From: Serpula lacrymans var. lacrymans S7.9
Lineage: Eukaryota; Basidiomycota; Agaricomycetes; Boletales; Serpulaceae
NCBI RefSeq assembly: GCF_000218685.1
Contig: NW_006763290.1
Coordinates: 225,540 to 289,539 of the forward strand
DNA: 64,000 nucleotides
Direction of reading: 5' to 3'
In this document: positions 10,470 to 22,768 of the stretch, in pieces
Position numbering within the stretch: the stretch's first letter is position 1
Layout of the letters: each line of letters begins with the position of its first letter
Made by a program: the position numbers and the translations under genes
The notes under the pieces: generated by a model
Database searches by the model: none
Seen by the model: only the letters and a program-made list of their open reading frames with translations
What the model was told of the DNA's origin: nothing

Positions 10470-11446
10470 ATGGTCAGTGCAACCGTCCCTCAGCCAGACC
10501 ACGACGAGTACCAATACTTAAATCTTGTCCGACGCGTAATTGACTCTGGAGAATCGCGTCCAGATCGCACAGGAACAGGCACTTGTTCCATCTTCGCACC
10601 ACCCTCTCTCCGTTTCTCCCTCGCAGACGCGACACTTCCACTTCTTACCACAAAACGAACATTTCTTCGCGGAATAGTCGAGGAACTACTATGGTTTGTA
10701 CGTGGTGCAACGGATGCAAAGCTGTTATCACAGAAGGGAATCAAGATCTGGGACGGCAATGGTTCCAAGGAGTTCTTGGAGAAGAGAGGGCTAGGATATC
10801 GACAGGAGGGCGACTTGGGTCCTGTGTACGGATTCCAATGGCGGCATTTCGGTGCCAAATACGTTGACTGTGACACGGACTATACTGGAAGAGGAATCGA
10901 CCAGTTGAAGGAATGTATCAGGAAGATCAAGGAAGATCCTACTGATCGGCGGATAATTCTCAGCGCATGGAACCCTGCAGGTAACGATACCCTTACCCCC
11001 CTTACCCTGCCATATATATATATTCACGATGTCACGTAGATATACCCTTGATGGCTCTGCCACCTTGCCATATGATGTGCCAGTTCTATGTCCACCTCCC
11101 GTCTTCATCCTCTGCGAAACCCAGGCTTTCTTGTCTGATGTATCAGCGTTCTGCGGACCTTGGACTTGGGATACCTTTTAACATTGCCTCATATGCGCTG
11201 CTCACGCACATGGTGGCTCACGTAACTGGTACAGAACCGCACGAGCTGATCATTCAGCTCGGAGATGCTCACGTTTACAAGGACCACGTTCAAGCGCTCG
11301 AAATACAGCTTACCAGAGAACCAAAACCGTTTCCAAAACTACGTTGGCGAAGAAATGTAGAAGACATTGACAAATTCGACTCTGAAGATATTGTTGTCGA
11401 GGGATATGAGCCGCACCCGAGCATCGCGATGAAGATGAGCGTATAA
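10470..11446 (+). CDS. thymidylate synthase
   Basis: Makes dTMP from dUMP using methylene-tetrahydrofolate. Two exons, 10470-10980 and 11040-11446, joined across a 59-bp GT-AG intron inside [17 protein letters not shown]; total 305 residues, the usual family length. Motifs in order: [12 protein letters not shown] (folate/phosphate loop Arg), [50 protein letters not shown], the catalytic Cys in [32 protein letters not shown] and GDAHVYKDH. An in-frame upstream extension to 10341 exists, but 10470 is preferred because the family begins just before [11 protein letters not shown] and the ATG follows a pyrimidine-rich leader. It runs tail-to-tail with the dNTPase gene at 11662. Confidence 0.97.
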
Positions 11447-11661
11447 TTGCGAAAAACATATGATATCTATTACTGGCTAATTTAAAAGGTATGTGTCTCC
11501 CAGGTAGTGCCAGCGAAACACGCTAATTTGATACAAAAGTGTAAAAATGGAAATCTGCGCATAGCCTATCGACAGCGAATTAGAGGGTATAGTAGTTAGA
11601 TGAAAGAGGAAGTCATTATGTACTACTGTAATTGATTGCAGGGTTTGCTGCTTTGTATCCA

Positions 11662-13922
11662 TTATGCTCTCCTTTTCCGAGGAGGGCTGCCAGTATCAGT
11701 CATCCCGCTCGTATCCCTTCCTCTTTTACTCCTTGGTTTCTTGGTTCCGCGCTCGGGAGAAGTGGGATGGAAGTTCGGAGGCACAGTGGTAAATTCGTTA
11801 TTGGAAAACGGTGTCACGCCAATCTGACTGAGACTAACATTACGGGAAAGTGCGCGTGGTGTAGACGGTGCCTCCGTAGCTGGTGGTGTGAGTGTTGCGG
11901 TTGGAGCATCTTGAGCAGGTCGTAAAGGCGACTGAGGAACATGATCCGGTAACGTCATTAAGATTTCACGATACGCCGCTTGAACAATGCCAACGAAACG
12001 TTCTTCTTTCGTATATATTCGCAGAAGGACCTCGGCGAAAGAAGATGGCATAAGAAGAGATATGTCACCAGGCTCAGCTGGCCGGCAAACTATTTCATAT
12101 AGAGTTTAAATGCGATGTCAAACATAAAAGGAGGTCTCATGCGTACTATTGGGGTTGCGCTTGGAGTAGAACCTGACGAAATCGAGAGGGTTCCTCTCCT
12201 GCATGCCATAGTGCATAGGGCTAAGATTGACGATAATGTCTTCAGGAGTAAGTTCTTCCAGATCTAGTTTATCAGCACCCGGGGGAGGTGAGAAATGGGC
12301 TGCCTCTACGATGCGTTCGGGGGTGATATATTCTTGACACCGATTCCTGAACTCCCAAGAAAACACCTTGAAGTCCACCAGCTTGTATAGGTCTCTAGTA
12401 CGGATGCGTTCGATGATATCACGGGATGGTTGAAGTTCCTGGAGTAAAGATGTATAAACGACCATTGGAGAGGTAGGAAGGAGCACCAATCGACTTACCT
12501 CGTCGGTGGTCATTTCGATACGAGACAGAATATCGTCTGTCAAAAATACGTATCTGTCTGGCTTGTCAATTTGCTCCGCGAATTTCATGATTGGTTCTGC
12601 AGCAAGAAGAGCATCGATGACCATATATTCAATGGCTTTAGCTGTTATTCATGTAAATTAGCTTATAACCTGCCCTGGACGATTATGCATACCAGTTTTG
12701 TGATTGTAGATACGCTTGTGAAGACTGAAGCGGGTATAACAGAGCTCATAGATCTGTTCTGCATCTTTTATACCATAGCATATTTGGTTGTTGATCACGC
12801 GTGCTGAGTGTATGAGTCTGGGAAATGGTCAAGGTCAGAAAAATACCAACGTAAGTGTCAGTTACCTAGTAAGAGACAGATTCCCCTTCTCTCCAATCGC
12901 ATGGCAATCACGAGCGATGTAATCAAATCTATGACGTGAAAGCGTTAAAAAACTGATCATATACAACGCATATATAGACATACTTGTCAACGTCGATCCC
13001 ATTACGCTTGTTGGCTACAATTTCGAATAAAAATGGAAAGTCTTTGCCCTCCCTGGTGGTGCTAGTGAGCAGGAGATGATAAAAAGTATGCTTAGACGTA
13101 CTCGCAGCGCGTTGTATCACCAGCAATGAGTGCTTTGATGAAAGTCGCCTCTTTGGGAGTGATCTTCAGACGGTATTCCTTGATCATGTGGTCGAACATG
13201 AGTTCGGAGGCATCTTCGTGTTTCCAACGTTTTCCATTCCTAAATAGTGACACATATGATAAAGATAGATATATAAGGTAAGACGACACATACTCACAAT
13301 GCTTTTGGAATGAACAATCCATCCCACACATGACTCCATGGGCCATGTCCCAGATCGTGACACAATCCAGCTAACTCTATGCACTTGATGTGGTGGTCGT
13401 TAATGCCAAGGCTGGGTTGAGACGATTTGATATGCTCAACCATCCTTCGAGCAAGATGTCCGACACCTATTTACGTAACATACATGCTGTCAGCGTGAGG
13501 AAGGAAAGAATGGTTGGATATACGTACCCAGGCAGTGTTCAAAACGATTGTGAGATGCACCCGGCCAGACGTAGTACGATACTCCAAGCTGCTTGATGAG
13601 TCTGAGCCTTTGAAAATGTTTCCTGTTGAAAATATGTGAGCTACGTCGTATCAGGCTCATGGATCACAGTATACAGGCTATGCGGCGTGTTGTTATACGA
13701 GTTCGATAAAAATCCACGTACGTATCGATAACATCGCACACAAGAGGGCTGAAAGATACTGCATAAAGAGCGATCATTAGATATTGCATTGCCGACCGAG
13801 GCGTGCTCACTGTAATCGTGGATAGGGTCCTTGAAGCGTCTTGTCGCAGCTAAACTTGAAGCTTCAGGTTGAGATTGAGTGCTTGGTGCGTCTACTTCTT
13901 CATCTTCCATGATTGACAACAT
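11662..13922 (-). CDS. SAMHD1-like HD-domain dNTP triphosphohydrolase
   Basis: Hydrolyses dNTPs to nucleosides and triphosphate in the SAMHD1 family; expected to be nuclear or cytosolic. Read right to left across about eight short introns. The pieces assemble in SAMHD1 order: [82 protein letters not shown] (HD metal-site motif), [52 protein letters not shown], then [20 protein letters not shown]. The C-terminus is a basic Ser/Pro-rich tail ending SPPRKRRA, a plausible nuclear signal. The apparent stop near 12118 is inside an intron: a donor after NPN and an acceptor before [14 protein letters not shown] restore the frame. I see no SAM domain. Start taken at the first ATG (MLSIMEDEE); 13910 is an alternative. 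Confidence 0.88.
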
Positions 13923-14235
13923 GGTGTTTAACACAAATGAGATATTGAAAGACTCAATATGCAGGATGGTGATGGAACGAGGAACCGACGTGTGGTACCG
14001 AAATGGTCGCTGACAGGATACTTATATTATAGGCGCTTGTTAGGATTTTTCATGCACGCCTCTTATATTGACCACGTGATTAAAATCACAGCATGAATAC
14101 GTTAACTTCGTAGTAAGCAAAGTAGTAAGAGCTGTAGTAGTAAGCCATGGTCTTTGGTAGACGTTATCATGACAGATAATACGATAAATGTGTAAGATGT
14201 ATTAATATTGAATTCTAGAGTAACAGATCTGTATA

Positions 14236-16008
14236 TCATCTGGACACTTGAGGACTAGGATCAGGATCAGCCCCGGCCGGACTGGGATCGTACACGGGGA
14301 TGCATACTGCTGCCCGCCTTAATCAGCCATATGTACAAGAATGAACAAGCATTACTCACCATCGACGACGCCGTGATTAGGCGGCATGCCATTAGATTCG
14401 CCTTTGGACTGTATATTCGGGTGGACATCCACGTCAGGGGGACGACCCAAACACCCAACTAACTGCTCCTCTCCCGATTCTCTCTGCCGTGGTGAGCGTT
14501 GATCGTTATTGGCAGAAGTTGAAGTCGCTGACTGCATTGTTCTTGGATTCATGGGATGTCCCATCGCTTCCTCCAAATGACCCGCCTTGCCAGGAGGCCT
14601 TCCTTCTACTCTTCTCACAAATTCACCCCAAACGGCCCTTTCGTCTGTTCCCATAGCCTCGTACAGGTTTTTTATAGGGATATCCGCGCGTCTCCACACA
14701 CCCCGATGGCGACACACCGTTGACTTGACGTACCTACAGCCAAAAACGCGCTCGAAAGCAGCCTTCTGAGTGACTGTGGGCGTCTGTGAAATCAGACTAT
14801 CCATCTGGCGGAAGCCAACAGCAACCTCAGACACAGAATAGTCGTTTGGCCAACGCTTCAGGGGTGGATGTGGGTGATATGGGATAGAGGTCGAGTTATT
14901 GGCTGAAAGTGAGAAATGAGCGGGGAGGGAACCCGGTTCACCAGGCGGCAGCCCCTTCCCTGGTGAAATCAACGAGTTATGGTAATAAGCTGTGGAATTA
15001 GCCGGCGACTCAACCTTCGGCGAGCGGCTCGAGCTTGAAGAAGCAACAGGTTGAGACAAGTCTTGAGGATACCCTGAGTTTGGAAGCATGCTGATATGAT
15101 TCATATTGGCAAGATAAGAAGGTTGGGTGAGATAACCTTCGGTGATGCACATCTTGTGGGGAGGAGCTGTCTCTGGTATATCCTCTGCAGGCCTTTTGAG
15201 GGGATTCGAAGGGCTCGAAGCTGATGATGTTCCCAGGGGGGATCCCTGGGTGGATCTTGATTGCATGGCTACTTCGTCCTTTAAGCCTGGACATTCGTCT
15301 TCTGCAAATCCGTTCATCAAGCTCTTCCTGATCTTGTAGAGGAGCCTCTGGTCTCTGTCTATAACTCGTACGGTCGTCATCAAATGTTGCTCCCAATGGG
15401 AGGTCTGACTGTTGAACGTATCGATATATGAATGGGGCGAGAGTTCCAAGTCCGATACAAGAGAAGGGTAGTGGGAGAGTTGAAACAAGGGAAAAGTAGA
15501 AACATCATGGTTCAAACGGATAGGGTCACAATGAGCCTGTAACCAAAATTGGGATGACATAACAGGACATCATTTACTGTCGATCAACTAACCTTGTACC
15601 AGATAATGAGCGTTACAGAACGTTTCAACGATTGCTCCATCTGGCTCTGTACCTCTTTGTTCAAAGGGTGGATGGCACACTCCTGCGACAAGACTTTTGC
15701 TTGTTCATGCTGTGTCGCCTCGAAGTTAGGTATCTCGTTTGTCTTGGTGACCGAGATCGGGGCGGAACTGTACATTCGGCGGGTTGGCAATGCCTCTGCG
15801 ATGTCTTACCTTGAGCACAGGTAGTATCCTCGCAAGATCTTTTCCAATACATGGTATATGAGATAGATCCATTGTAACCCGATAAGCTCGAGACACAACT
15901 GACGCCAAAATGCAGTGACTCACGATTTCCCCTAGCAGAGCCTCTGGAGGTCCCTGCCCTTTTCTTGATGGACGGACGACAGAGACAAACGAGGTCCATA
16001 CCCTGCAT
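14236..16008 (-). CDS. conserved Agaricomycete protein, function unknown
   Basis: The main exon (to 15548) opens AHCDPIRLNHDVSTF and joins, across an intron at about 15549-15597, to an exon ending SVTLIIWYK. Further 5' exons up to about 16008 are probable but their joins are not certain. The middle is Ser/Pro-rich and disordered. The most ordered part is near the C-terminus: SEVAVGFRQMDSLISQTP, then FERVFGCRYVKSTVCRHR, GVWRRADIPIKNLYEAMG and WGEFVRRVEGRPPGK. Clustered Cys/His/Arg in CRYVKSTVCRHRGVWRR suggests a nucleic-acid or metal-binding module, but I cannot name a family. A last short exon after an intron at about 14360 reads in frame to a stop at 14236 (ending DPDPSPQVSR). The layout suggests a regulatory protein; this is inference only. 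Confidence 0.6.
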
Positions 16009-16238
16009 TTTTACTCCGATTGAAACGCCGCGGCGGTCTCGTGGTCTACGCTATCTCATGCTGCGTCCTTAGTGTCTTCCTTTTGAGTCTCATGAGGGAT
16101 ATCCCTCCTCGCCAAGTTGTAGATTAGAACGCAACGAGAGATAAAATAAGGCTTTCCAATGTATATACACAGCACCGAAGTGTAAGCCACAACCAAGAAA
16201 AATTGTGTCCCAGATTCTTTGCCTATCAATCCATATCA

Positions 16239-18523
16239 CTACTCTACTTGTCGAACGAGAAGTGGCACCCGGCATCCCTGTTCCCCAGCGACTCTCGGAC
16301 GGGGTGACAGACCCTTGGCGCGCTCAATTTTTGTATCAGGTCCGTCACGTAGCTCAAATGCAAAGCTTCTTATAAGCACGGACAAAACAGCCTGATGGCA
16401 CGTCGAGGAAACCGTCAGCCAAGCCGAATAGGACTTCAAGAAATAAAGAAATCTCACCTTGAATTCTGTTAATGCGAATCCCTTCCCAAGACATGTCCGT
16501 GGTCCATCTGCGAACGTGAGCAAATGACGATGACCTTGAAGATCCTTTGCCTTGCCCGATATCCCGCCATCATCGAGCCACCGGTCAGGATTGAACTCTT
16601 TCGCGTCGGGGCCCCAGAAATCAACCGAACGATTGACGCATCGAATAGGAATCGTGAGAATTGTACCTTTGGCAATAGTAAGATGGTCGACAACTTCGCC
16701 AGAGGCAGTTTGAACAGGAACGCTGAGTGGGATCACGTCATCTTCAGCTACCTATAAGCCTCGTTAGTAAGTCAACGTCAACAGGCCTTTTGCCGGTGTG
16801 AACATACAAGGCGTGTCGACTGGGAAATTGGAGGATGAAGACGAAGCGTTTCGTGCACTACCCCATCCAGGTAGGGCAGTCCGTTATTTAGTTGTTCCCA
16901 GTTCGGGTCGTCCGTAGAAAACTGTTGTAGTTCTTCTCTCAGCCGCCTTTGCGCTTCTTTATTATACGATAATTCAATCAGAGCCCACTGAAAACACTCA
17001 TTCAGGGTATGTATGACATTGATCCCAACACACTGCTCACCGTCAAACTGACTTGATAGATAATCATATTTAGACAGGAATAGTCAAATAAATTGAGAGT
17101 GGACGTACTCGAAGTAGTTTCATAGCCAGCAATAAGTAAAAGCTTCATCTATAAAAGGTCCATTCTTCAGCACTGAAAGTGTGGCTCAAACCAGGCAGTT
17201 TACCTGAGCCATGACCTCTTCTGGAGTTACGTGTAAAGCGGAATTTTCATCCTCGGATTTAACTGCGTCAAATCATGTCAATGATACCTCTGAATGAGCG
17301 TAAAAAGTACGGCGCACTCAGCAATCCGATGATCGATTTGTCTTGGTCGCTTTCACTGGCACCGCCCTGCATATCTTGCCGAGAATGCTCCAAGAGTACT
17401 TTTGATATCTCGCCTATGGCACGATTGAGCTTGCGCACGATCATGCCGCGCGAGTTGGGCAGCTTGATTAACCAAGGGAACATAGGAGCGAGCAAGAAAA
17501 AGAAAGTGGACAAGGTTGACGGTTTGGCGGAGTTTAGTTCCTCGAAAGCGTCAACAACGGCAGAACGCTTTCCCTCCAAAGATCCAAAGTCATGTGAAAA
17601 CCCTGCGATCCCAATGGTGTCAATCCTTCAAGTGGTTTGAAACGGTTGTCACGTGTAAATATGAGGGAGCATCGTGACCCACGAAATATTGTTCATCCTT
17701 AAGCAAATCTTCGCTTTCAGTCATGAAGTCATAGAATACAACTATGTCACTCACCAGTTTTGTACGTCAATCACTGTGCTACCACCTGGATTTGACTCTA
17801 ATATAGCGTCCCATGCAGTTTTGGCCTAAATAAATTGCCGTGGTCAAAGGTGAGAGTTATGTTACTGACAGCGTAAATACCTTGTATGCCGAGTCAAAAA
17901 AAACTGATGTAAGCTTTCGAATAGCAGTATTGCTAAACCCGAGTGTTAAGGACTTTCGTTGTCTAAATCAAGTCATAAGCTTTAGAACCTGTACATTTCT
18001 CTTTCAAAAAGGACAGGACACATACCTTTTATGGCTTTCGCCATGAGACCACAACAGACCTTTGCCAGCCTTCAGGTGATAATAAGTTGTCAGTTTAATG
18101 ACGACATTCCAATCATATAAATCTTACTAGTATTTCAATCGCAATTCTGCTGACGGGCGTGAGGATATAAACGGACGTCTCCCTCGGATAATAATGCGAT
18201 ATCGCTTTAGGATCACACAGGACTATGCGTGACTTCCCCAATGTTGAGGGAACCCTGTAGGCCACACCATACTCCTCAGCCCAGTCCTCATAGATTTGTC
18301 CAGAATCTGGTGATTTGTCCAATACCCGTCCATTACCAAAAACTAAACTTTCATTTGGAGGTCCCCTCAATCGTGTGGTCGTGACTCCTTGCGCTCGAGT
18401 TGCCTTGATGAACCTGAATAGAGCCCACACAGTCAAGGAGACGACGGTAACATCGAGTGTGCGGATAGAACGAAGCTCGAGGGCGCCAATGCTGACGCTG
18501 ACACGATTTAGGACGTTGTCCAT
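16239..18523 (-). CDS. cytochrome P450 monooxygenase
   Basis: Multi-exon gene read right to left. The N-terminal part carries a hydrophobic anchor (TLDVTVVSLTVWALFRFI) and a Pro-rich hinge (LRGPPNES), as in ER-bound fungal P450s. Further motifs: GLLWSHGESHKRQRK region (C-helix), LLLIAGYETTS (I-helix oxygen-binding A-G-x-E-T-T), HETLRLHPP (ExxR), FNPDRWLDD and the heme loop FADGPRTCLGKGFAL with its Cys ligand. All catalytic landmarks are present. At least eight introns are needed to join them. The substrate is unknown; there are no secondary-metabolite neighbours, so it is more likely a stand-alone detoxifying or lipid enzyme (inference). Confidence 0.92.
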
Positions 18524-19564
18524 ATTGTTGTAATTTTCCCGTATGAATGTGTAGGTCCTAGACCTTCATATACTCATATACTGTCGCAAGGGGGGCTATA
18601 TTTTGATTTGCCTGTTCTGAGTAGTCTCCTCTAAAAAGATCTTCCTTCTGAAGGTCTGCCGCTGATGGCGAGCTTTAACCGGTGTTGAGGCCCAGTAAGA
18701 AACGACGAAATTTATATCAAACGATATCAATATTCGACGTCATTCGATAGAAATTTTAAAACTACCGTTATCCTGGATTTTTTTCGAAGCTGACTTACTT
18801 AGTAACTTAGGGCCCGTTCTGGATCGTGCTTTCTTGCAAACTACATGGCGCGAAACTGGTGCATCAGGTAATTGCTAGGGACACTGTGGGCATTGGCTTA
18901 TTTAAGCTCAGCTTATATCCTGAAAATATGGGAGTTCTGGGTTCTGATTGGCTAGAAAAAGCTAAAATTGAATGTTTTCAGGATATAAGCTGGGATTAAA
19001 TAAGCCAATGCCCGCAGTGGGAGGGAGTTAGTATTATTAATAGGTTATCACGTGAACATAAATTTCAAACCCAGCATAACTTTATTCCTCACACTCTCTC
19101 CTGGCTTAAAAAAAAATAGGACAAAGGAACCCCTCAATGAACACTGTGGGGTCATAAAATTTGAGAGAAAGTGAGATAAATTTACAAAGGACTGCTGCTA
19201 CTTAAAGGGAGGGACTAGGGGCTTGTAAGGGAACTCTGTTTTTCCCGAATTTTGTTTTTTTGTTTTTTTCAGCCACAATCTGCTGGAATGCTGTCGGAGA
19301 GATGGATAGGTATCCATCCCATGAGCTATGAATGGGTAGGTATCATACTTCCATCAATATCATCTGTGAATTTCTGGCCTTGCTCTCCATTACCTGTATA
19401 TATGGTGCAAATGGTGTGAGGTGGAGTTGTCAGCATGGTCCCAGGCAATGTGGAGTTGTAATGCTATAGCAAGTACAGCCATAGTGATGGCAGGTTGCGA
19501 GTTGCGCAAGAAGCAAGTCATTATCCAGTAAAGTTTTGAATAGAAGTTTGGGGCGGGAGGTGGA
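18524..19564. other. intergenic region, AT-rich, with a MITE
   Basis: Start-side region of the P450 gene and edge of the repeat block. Apart from the foldback element at 18882-19019, I see no gene. A purine-rich run (GGGGCGGGAGGTGGA, 19550-19564) directly precedes the LTR at 19565 and looks like a polypurine tract of a lost element. Confidence 0.5.
18882..19019. repeat. 138-bp foldback MITE
   Basis: The two ends are near-perfect inverted repeats of about 45 bp (CACTGTGGGCATTGGCTTAT... at the left; its complement with CACTGCGGGCATTGG at the right), both continuing through AGCTTATATCCTGAAAA. The centre is about 45 bp. No coding capacity. The target duplication is unclear. Confidence 0.75.
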
Positions 19565-19979
19565 TGTTACGATACACAATTTTCGGACCTTGATTTTTCA
19601 TTCTCCTCTTTAAAATTTATACTGTAGTTTTCACACATTGTGCCATGCGGCACTTTCCATTTTGTTCAAACTCCACCTTCTCGCGCTACACTACCATTAT
19701 TCTTATTTTAGCTACAAGTCTCTCACGCAGTAGAGCTGGTCACATAGGCTGTGCCCTCTGACATCATCAGCCTCTGCTTTATCAACTGTATAGCACAACA
19801 TGTACAAACAACCTGTAGTAGTATATATACCTCAATAGATCCAGGAGACTCTTCAGCAAGTCCTCCTGTTGTTTACCCACAACTAACTCGGTCCTACCTA
19901 AGGGGTAACCACTCCCTCATCACTACCTTTATAGTTTGTTCTAGTTGTGCACCAGAGTAACTAACTCTTAGTTGTTACA
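19565..19979 (+). repeat. LTR family A, full length (415 bp)
   Basis: Begins TGTTACGATACAC and ends TTAGTTGTTACA. Contains the family A box ATGCGGCAC, a TATATATACC region and CACTCCCTCATCA. Flanks GTGGA and GCTGC do not match, so it is not a clean solo insertion. It abuts the partial LTR that follows. Confidence 0.85.
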
Positions 19980-20269
19980 GCTGCCTTCCTTCTTATTTTA
20001 GCTATAAGTATCTCACGCAGTGGAGCTGGTCACACGGGCTGTGCCCATGACATCATCAGCCACTGCCTTCATCAACTGTATAGTACATATGTACAAATAA
20101 ACCTATAGTAGTATATATACCCCAATAGATCAAGGAGACTCCTCAGTGAGTCCTCCTGTTGTATCCTCACAACTGACTTGTTGAAGCCTAAAGGGTAACC
20201 ACTCCCTCATCATCCTCTCTATAGCTTGTCTGAGTTGTGCGCCAGAGTAACAAACTCTTGGTTGTTACA
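19980..20269 (+). repeat. partial LTR A, probable 5' LTR of the + strand gypsy
   Basis: Matches the last 290 bp of LTR A, without most of U3, and ends CTTGGTTGTTACA. The leader that follows (TTAGGACTTGCTC...) matches the leader after the - strand gypsy LTR, so this is the 5' LTR side of the element whose 3' LTR is at 44182-44596. Confidence 0.8.
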
Positions 20270-20764
20270 TTAGGACTTGCTCTTACTACTCTCTCGCACG
20301 TTGTGCAAACCCGGTCCCCAGGGTGAAGGGGTTATCGCTTAGGGATATCCCATATAGCAGAAGGGTGCGCTCCTAGCGACGGCCCCATAGTGCTCTGGGA
20401 GAAAGGACAATTATTTTTTTGATACACGGCCCCCAGTGTTAAGGGGAGTACTTTAGCTCAGCAATAGTGTGGAACTATTGTTGATTAGAATTTACATACA
20501 AATCTTCTCTTTCTCTTTCCTCTGACCAGGCCAGGCACTTGCCTCCGCCAGTCTGGAGAAGGGTTGACAGCTTAACAAGCGGACCACCCCCTAACAACCA
20601 TTTGGACCAGGGTTTATTACATTTACCTTTTATATACATTTTCAAATACTATAATGTGGGTAGAGATTGAGATCCAATACTCAGCTGGGAAGAGGTAGAG
20701 CCGCAGATAGCAAGTGGGGACCACCAGTTATGTTTTTTTACATTACCAAAGAGAACAAGTTGAC
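20270..20764 (+). other. gypsy 5' leader
   Basis: Untranslated leader between the 5' LTR and gag. It matches (with decay) the inverse of 49930-50444 in the second gypsy copy, including the stretch CAGACTGGCAGAGGCAAGTG and a GTGGTCCGCTTGTTAAGC block. No gene. Confidence 0.7.
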
Positions 20765-21116
20765 ATGTCGTCGCAAACTCCTGACGTCAACACTCTGTTG
20801 CACAACATGCATGCACAGATTTTGGCGTTAACTATGCAACTTGCCAAGCTCCAGGCAAACCCCCCTGCAGCAGCCCCCTCGGTTGAGAAGAAATTCAACA
20901 AGAAAGTCGAAGTCGTCGCTGACCCTGGCGCCTTCGAAGGAGATAAAGCGTGATTTGCTAAATGGTGGATCAAACTCCAAATTTGGGTCAAGGCAAACTG
21001 GGATGTGTTTGCTGACTTTGAGGTAGCAACTGCAATACTATCTCGACTAAAAGGACCTGTGGTGGGTTAATACGCCCAAGTCAGACTTCAGGAGTGCTAC
21101 ACCGTGCATCAGGAAA

Positions 21117-22768
21117 AACCATTTTGCTATATAGCCAAGCATGTTTCTATGGCTTCTATGACAACTATAGCATTACTATAATAATCAAGTTTTTTCTATA
21201 ATAAATAGCATAGCTGCTATGGTAGCTATAATAGCTTGTTTCTATCTTTGTGAATATCATTCTGATTATGATGGAAACACCATTATTACTCACTAAGTGG
21301 TTTGGCATGTGTGTTAGCCTGGTTATTTATGTAATGGAAGTCTATTACATATGTCCCAAATATTATCTATACATTTCAGCAACCAGGCATTGCTATGATA
21401 GATGCTATATGGGCTATAGCAGCTATAGAAGCTATAATAGCTTGTTAATTTCTATGAGACATTTTTCTGGTGCTGATGAGAATGCCCCTATTATTCATAC
21501 AATGGTTTGGTATGCAGGTAATTTAGCCTAATGGTTTTATTAAAAAAATCTATCACAAATATCCAAAATATTCAATTGTACTGGTACTAGAGAACACTAT
21601 TGATATTGCATCAAAGTTGAAGTGTCTTGCTTGACGCACAAGGATGAATTTAAGCGGAGTTTGAATATGTGGCACCAAAGCAAATTTTCCAGCAGTTGAC
21701 CTTGAACACTATAATTGAGTGTGTGAAAATGGACAGTGACACTGTCCATTTTCACACGCTTCTCAGGATTAGATTAAATTTGAGTGCCACATTTTTTTCA
21801 GAGTCAGCTCTTGATACATACGTGGCACTGGTGTGATGTTACATGTCACATCACCATGGTACACCATTGTGCTTCAAAGTCCTGCACATCCTTTTAAGTT
21901 GCAATAACATTGAGCTTATAGCATACTTGTTAAATATGCTGTTAGCTCTAGGTATAGTTTTTTTCTAATAACTATCTTATAAGGTACTGAAATTAGCTCT
22001 GCTCTATTCACAATGGCCACTGGCACCAGTGCTATATCAATACCCAACATATCCCACCACCACACCATCAGCTGGTAGTAGTAGCATACACTATTGCTTC
22101 AATTATCACTAAGGTATGTTACAACTACTCCAAAGTGTGTTTGACCACCTTATCTTTTTCTGAATAGGTGTGAATAGGTTAACAAGCCAAAGTACATTCC
22201 TCCATTTATATCTATATGTATACTTATAATCACTTACCAGATGCTTGCACTATCCATCAAGGCTTGACAAACTATAAAGAAAACTTATCAAGTTATTCAT
22301 GAAATTCTGTGAGTATTGTCAAAGTGTATTTATACAATAATATTAAATGTCGTCCATAGTGAACAGTATGAGTATCTTAAGACCAAACAGGAAGTTGAGA
22401 GGATTTTCTAGTTTGTGGGGGCTCACTTCATTACAGTAGTTTACTCTATGCATGTCATACAATAGTATTAGGAATAAATTCTGACAGTTTGCTATATGCT
22501 ATAACAAAAGTAAATTTAGTATAATTGATTTGAAACAAGAATCCAGAATTATGATATCTCTTATACTCTATAAAAGCAGCCATAGTAAAGGCAACAATGT
22601 ATATCACAAATGTGCTACTATAGCAAGCATAGCAAACGGCTCAAAATAGTGCTGCTATATAGAGCTATATAATAGGGACTTGTCTAGGCGTACTATAGCT
22701 ACTATTTTCCCTATATAGCACTATGGTGGCTATGATAGCTATAAAAGGCAACTGGGTTTTTCCTGATG
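21117..22768. mobile_element. 1.65-kb non-autonomous DNA transposon, CATCAGG family
   Basis: Termini CATCAGGAAAAACC and GGTTTTTCCTGATG are perfect 14-bp inverted repeats. The sequence just inside (TTTTGCTATATAGC) matches the termini of the 15.3-kb element at 24515-39794. Flanked by TG/TG; removing the element plus one TG restores the gag frame CYTV-GVWP, matching the empty second gypsy copy. Subterminal regions are dense in CTATAG/GCTATAG. No transposase; the only ORF (21250-21531) has no recognisable domain. Confidence 0.88.
21721..21757. repeat. 37-nt perfect palindrome
   Basis: Arms of 18 bases (GTGTGAAAATGGACAGTG and its exact complement) around a single A, in the interior of the 1.65-kb transposon. 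Could extrude as a hairpin. Confidence 0.9.

Noticed and set aside
12118..12624. C-terminus of the dNTPase at the stop near 12118
   Set aside because: A GT-AG intron between NPN and [12 protein letters not shown] continues the family-like sequence ([17 protein letters not shown]) to a stop at 11662.
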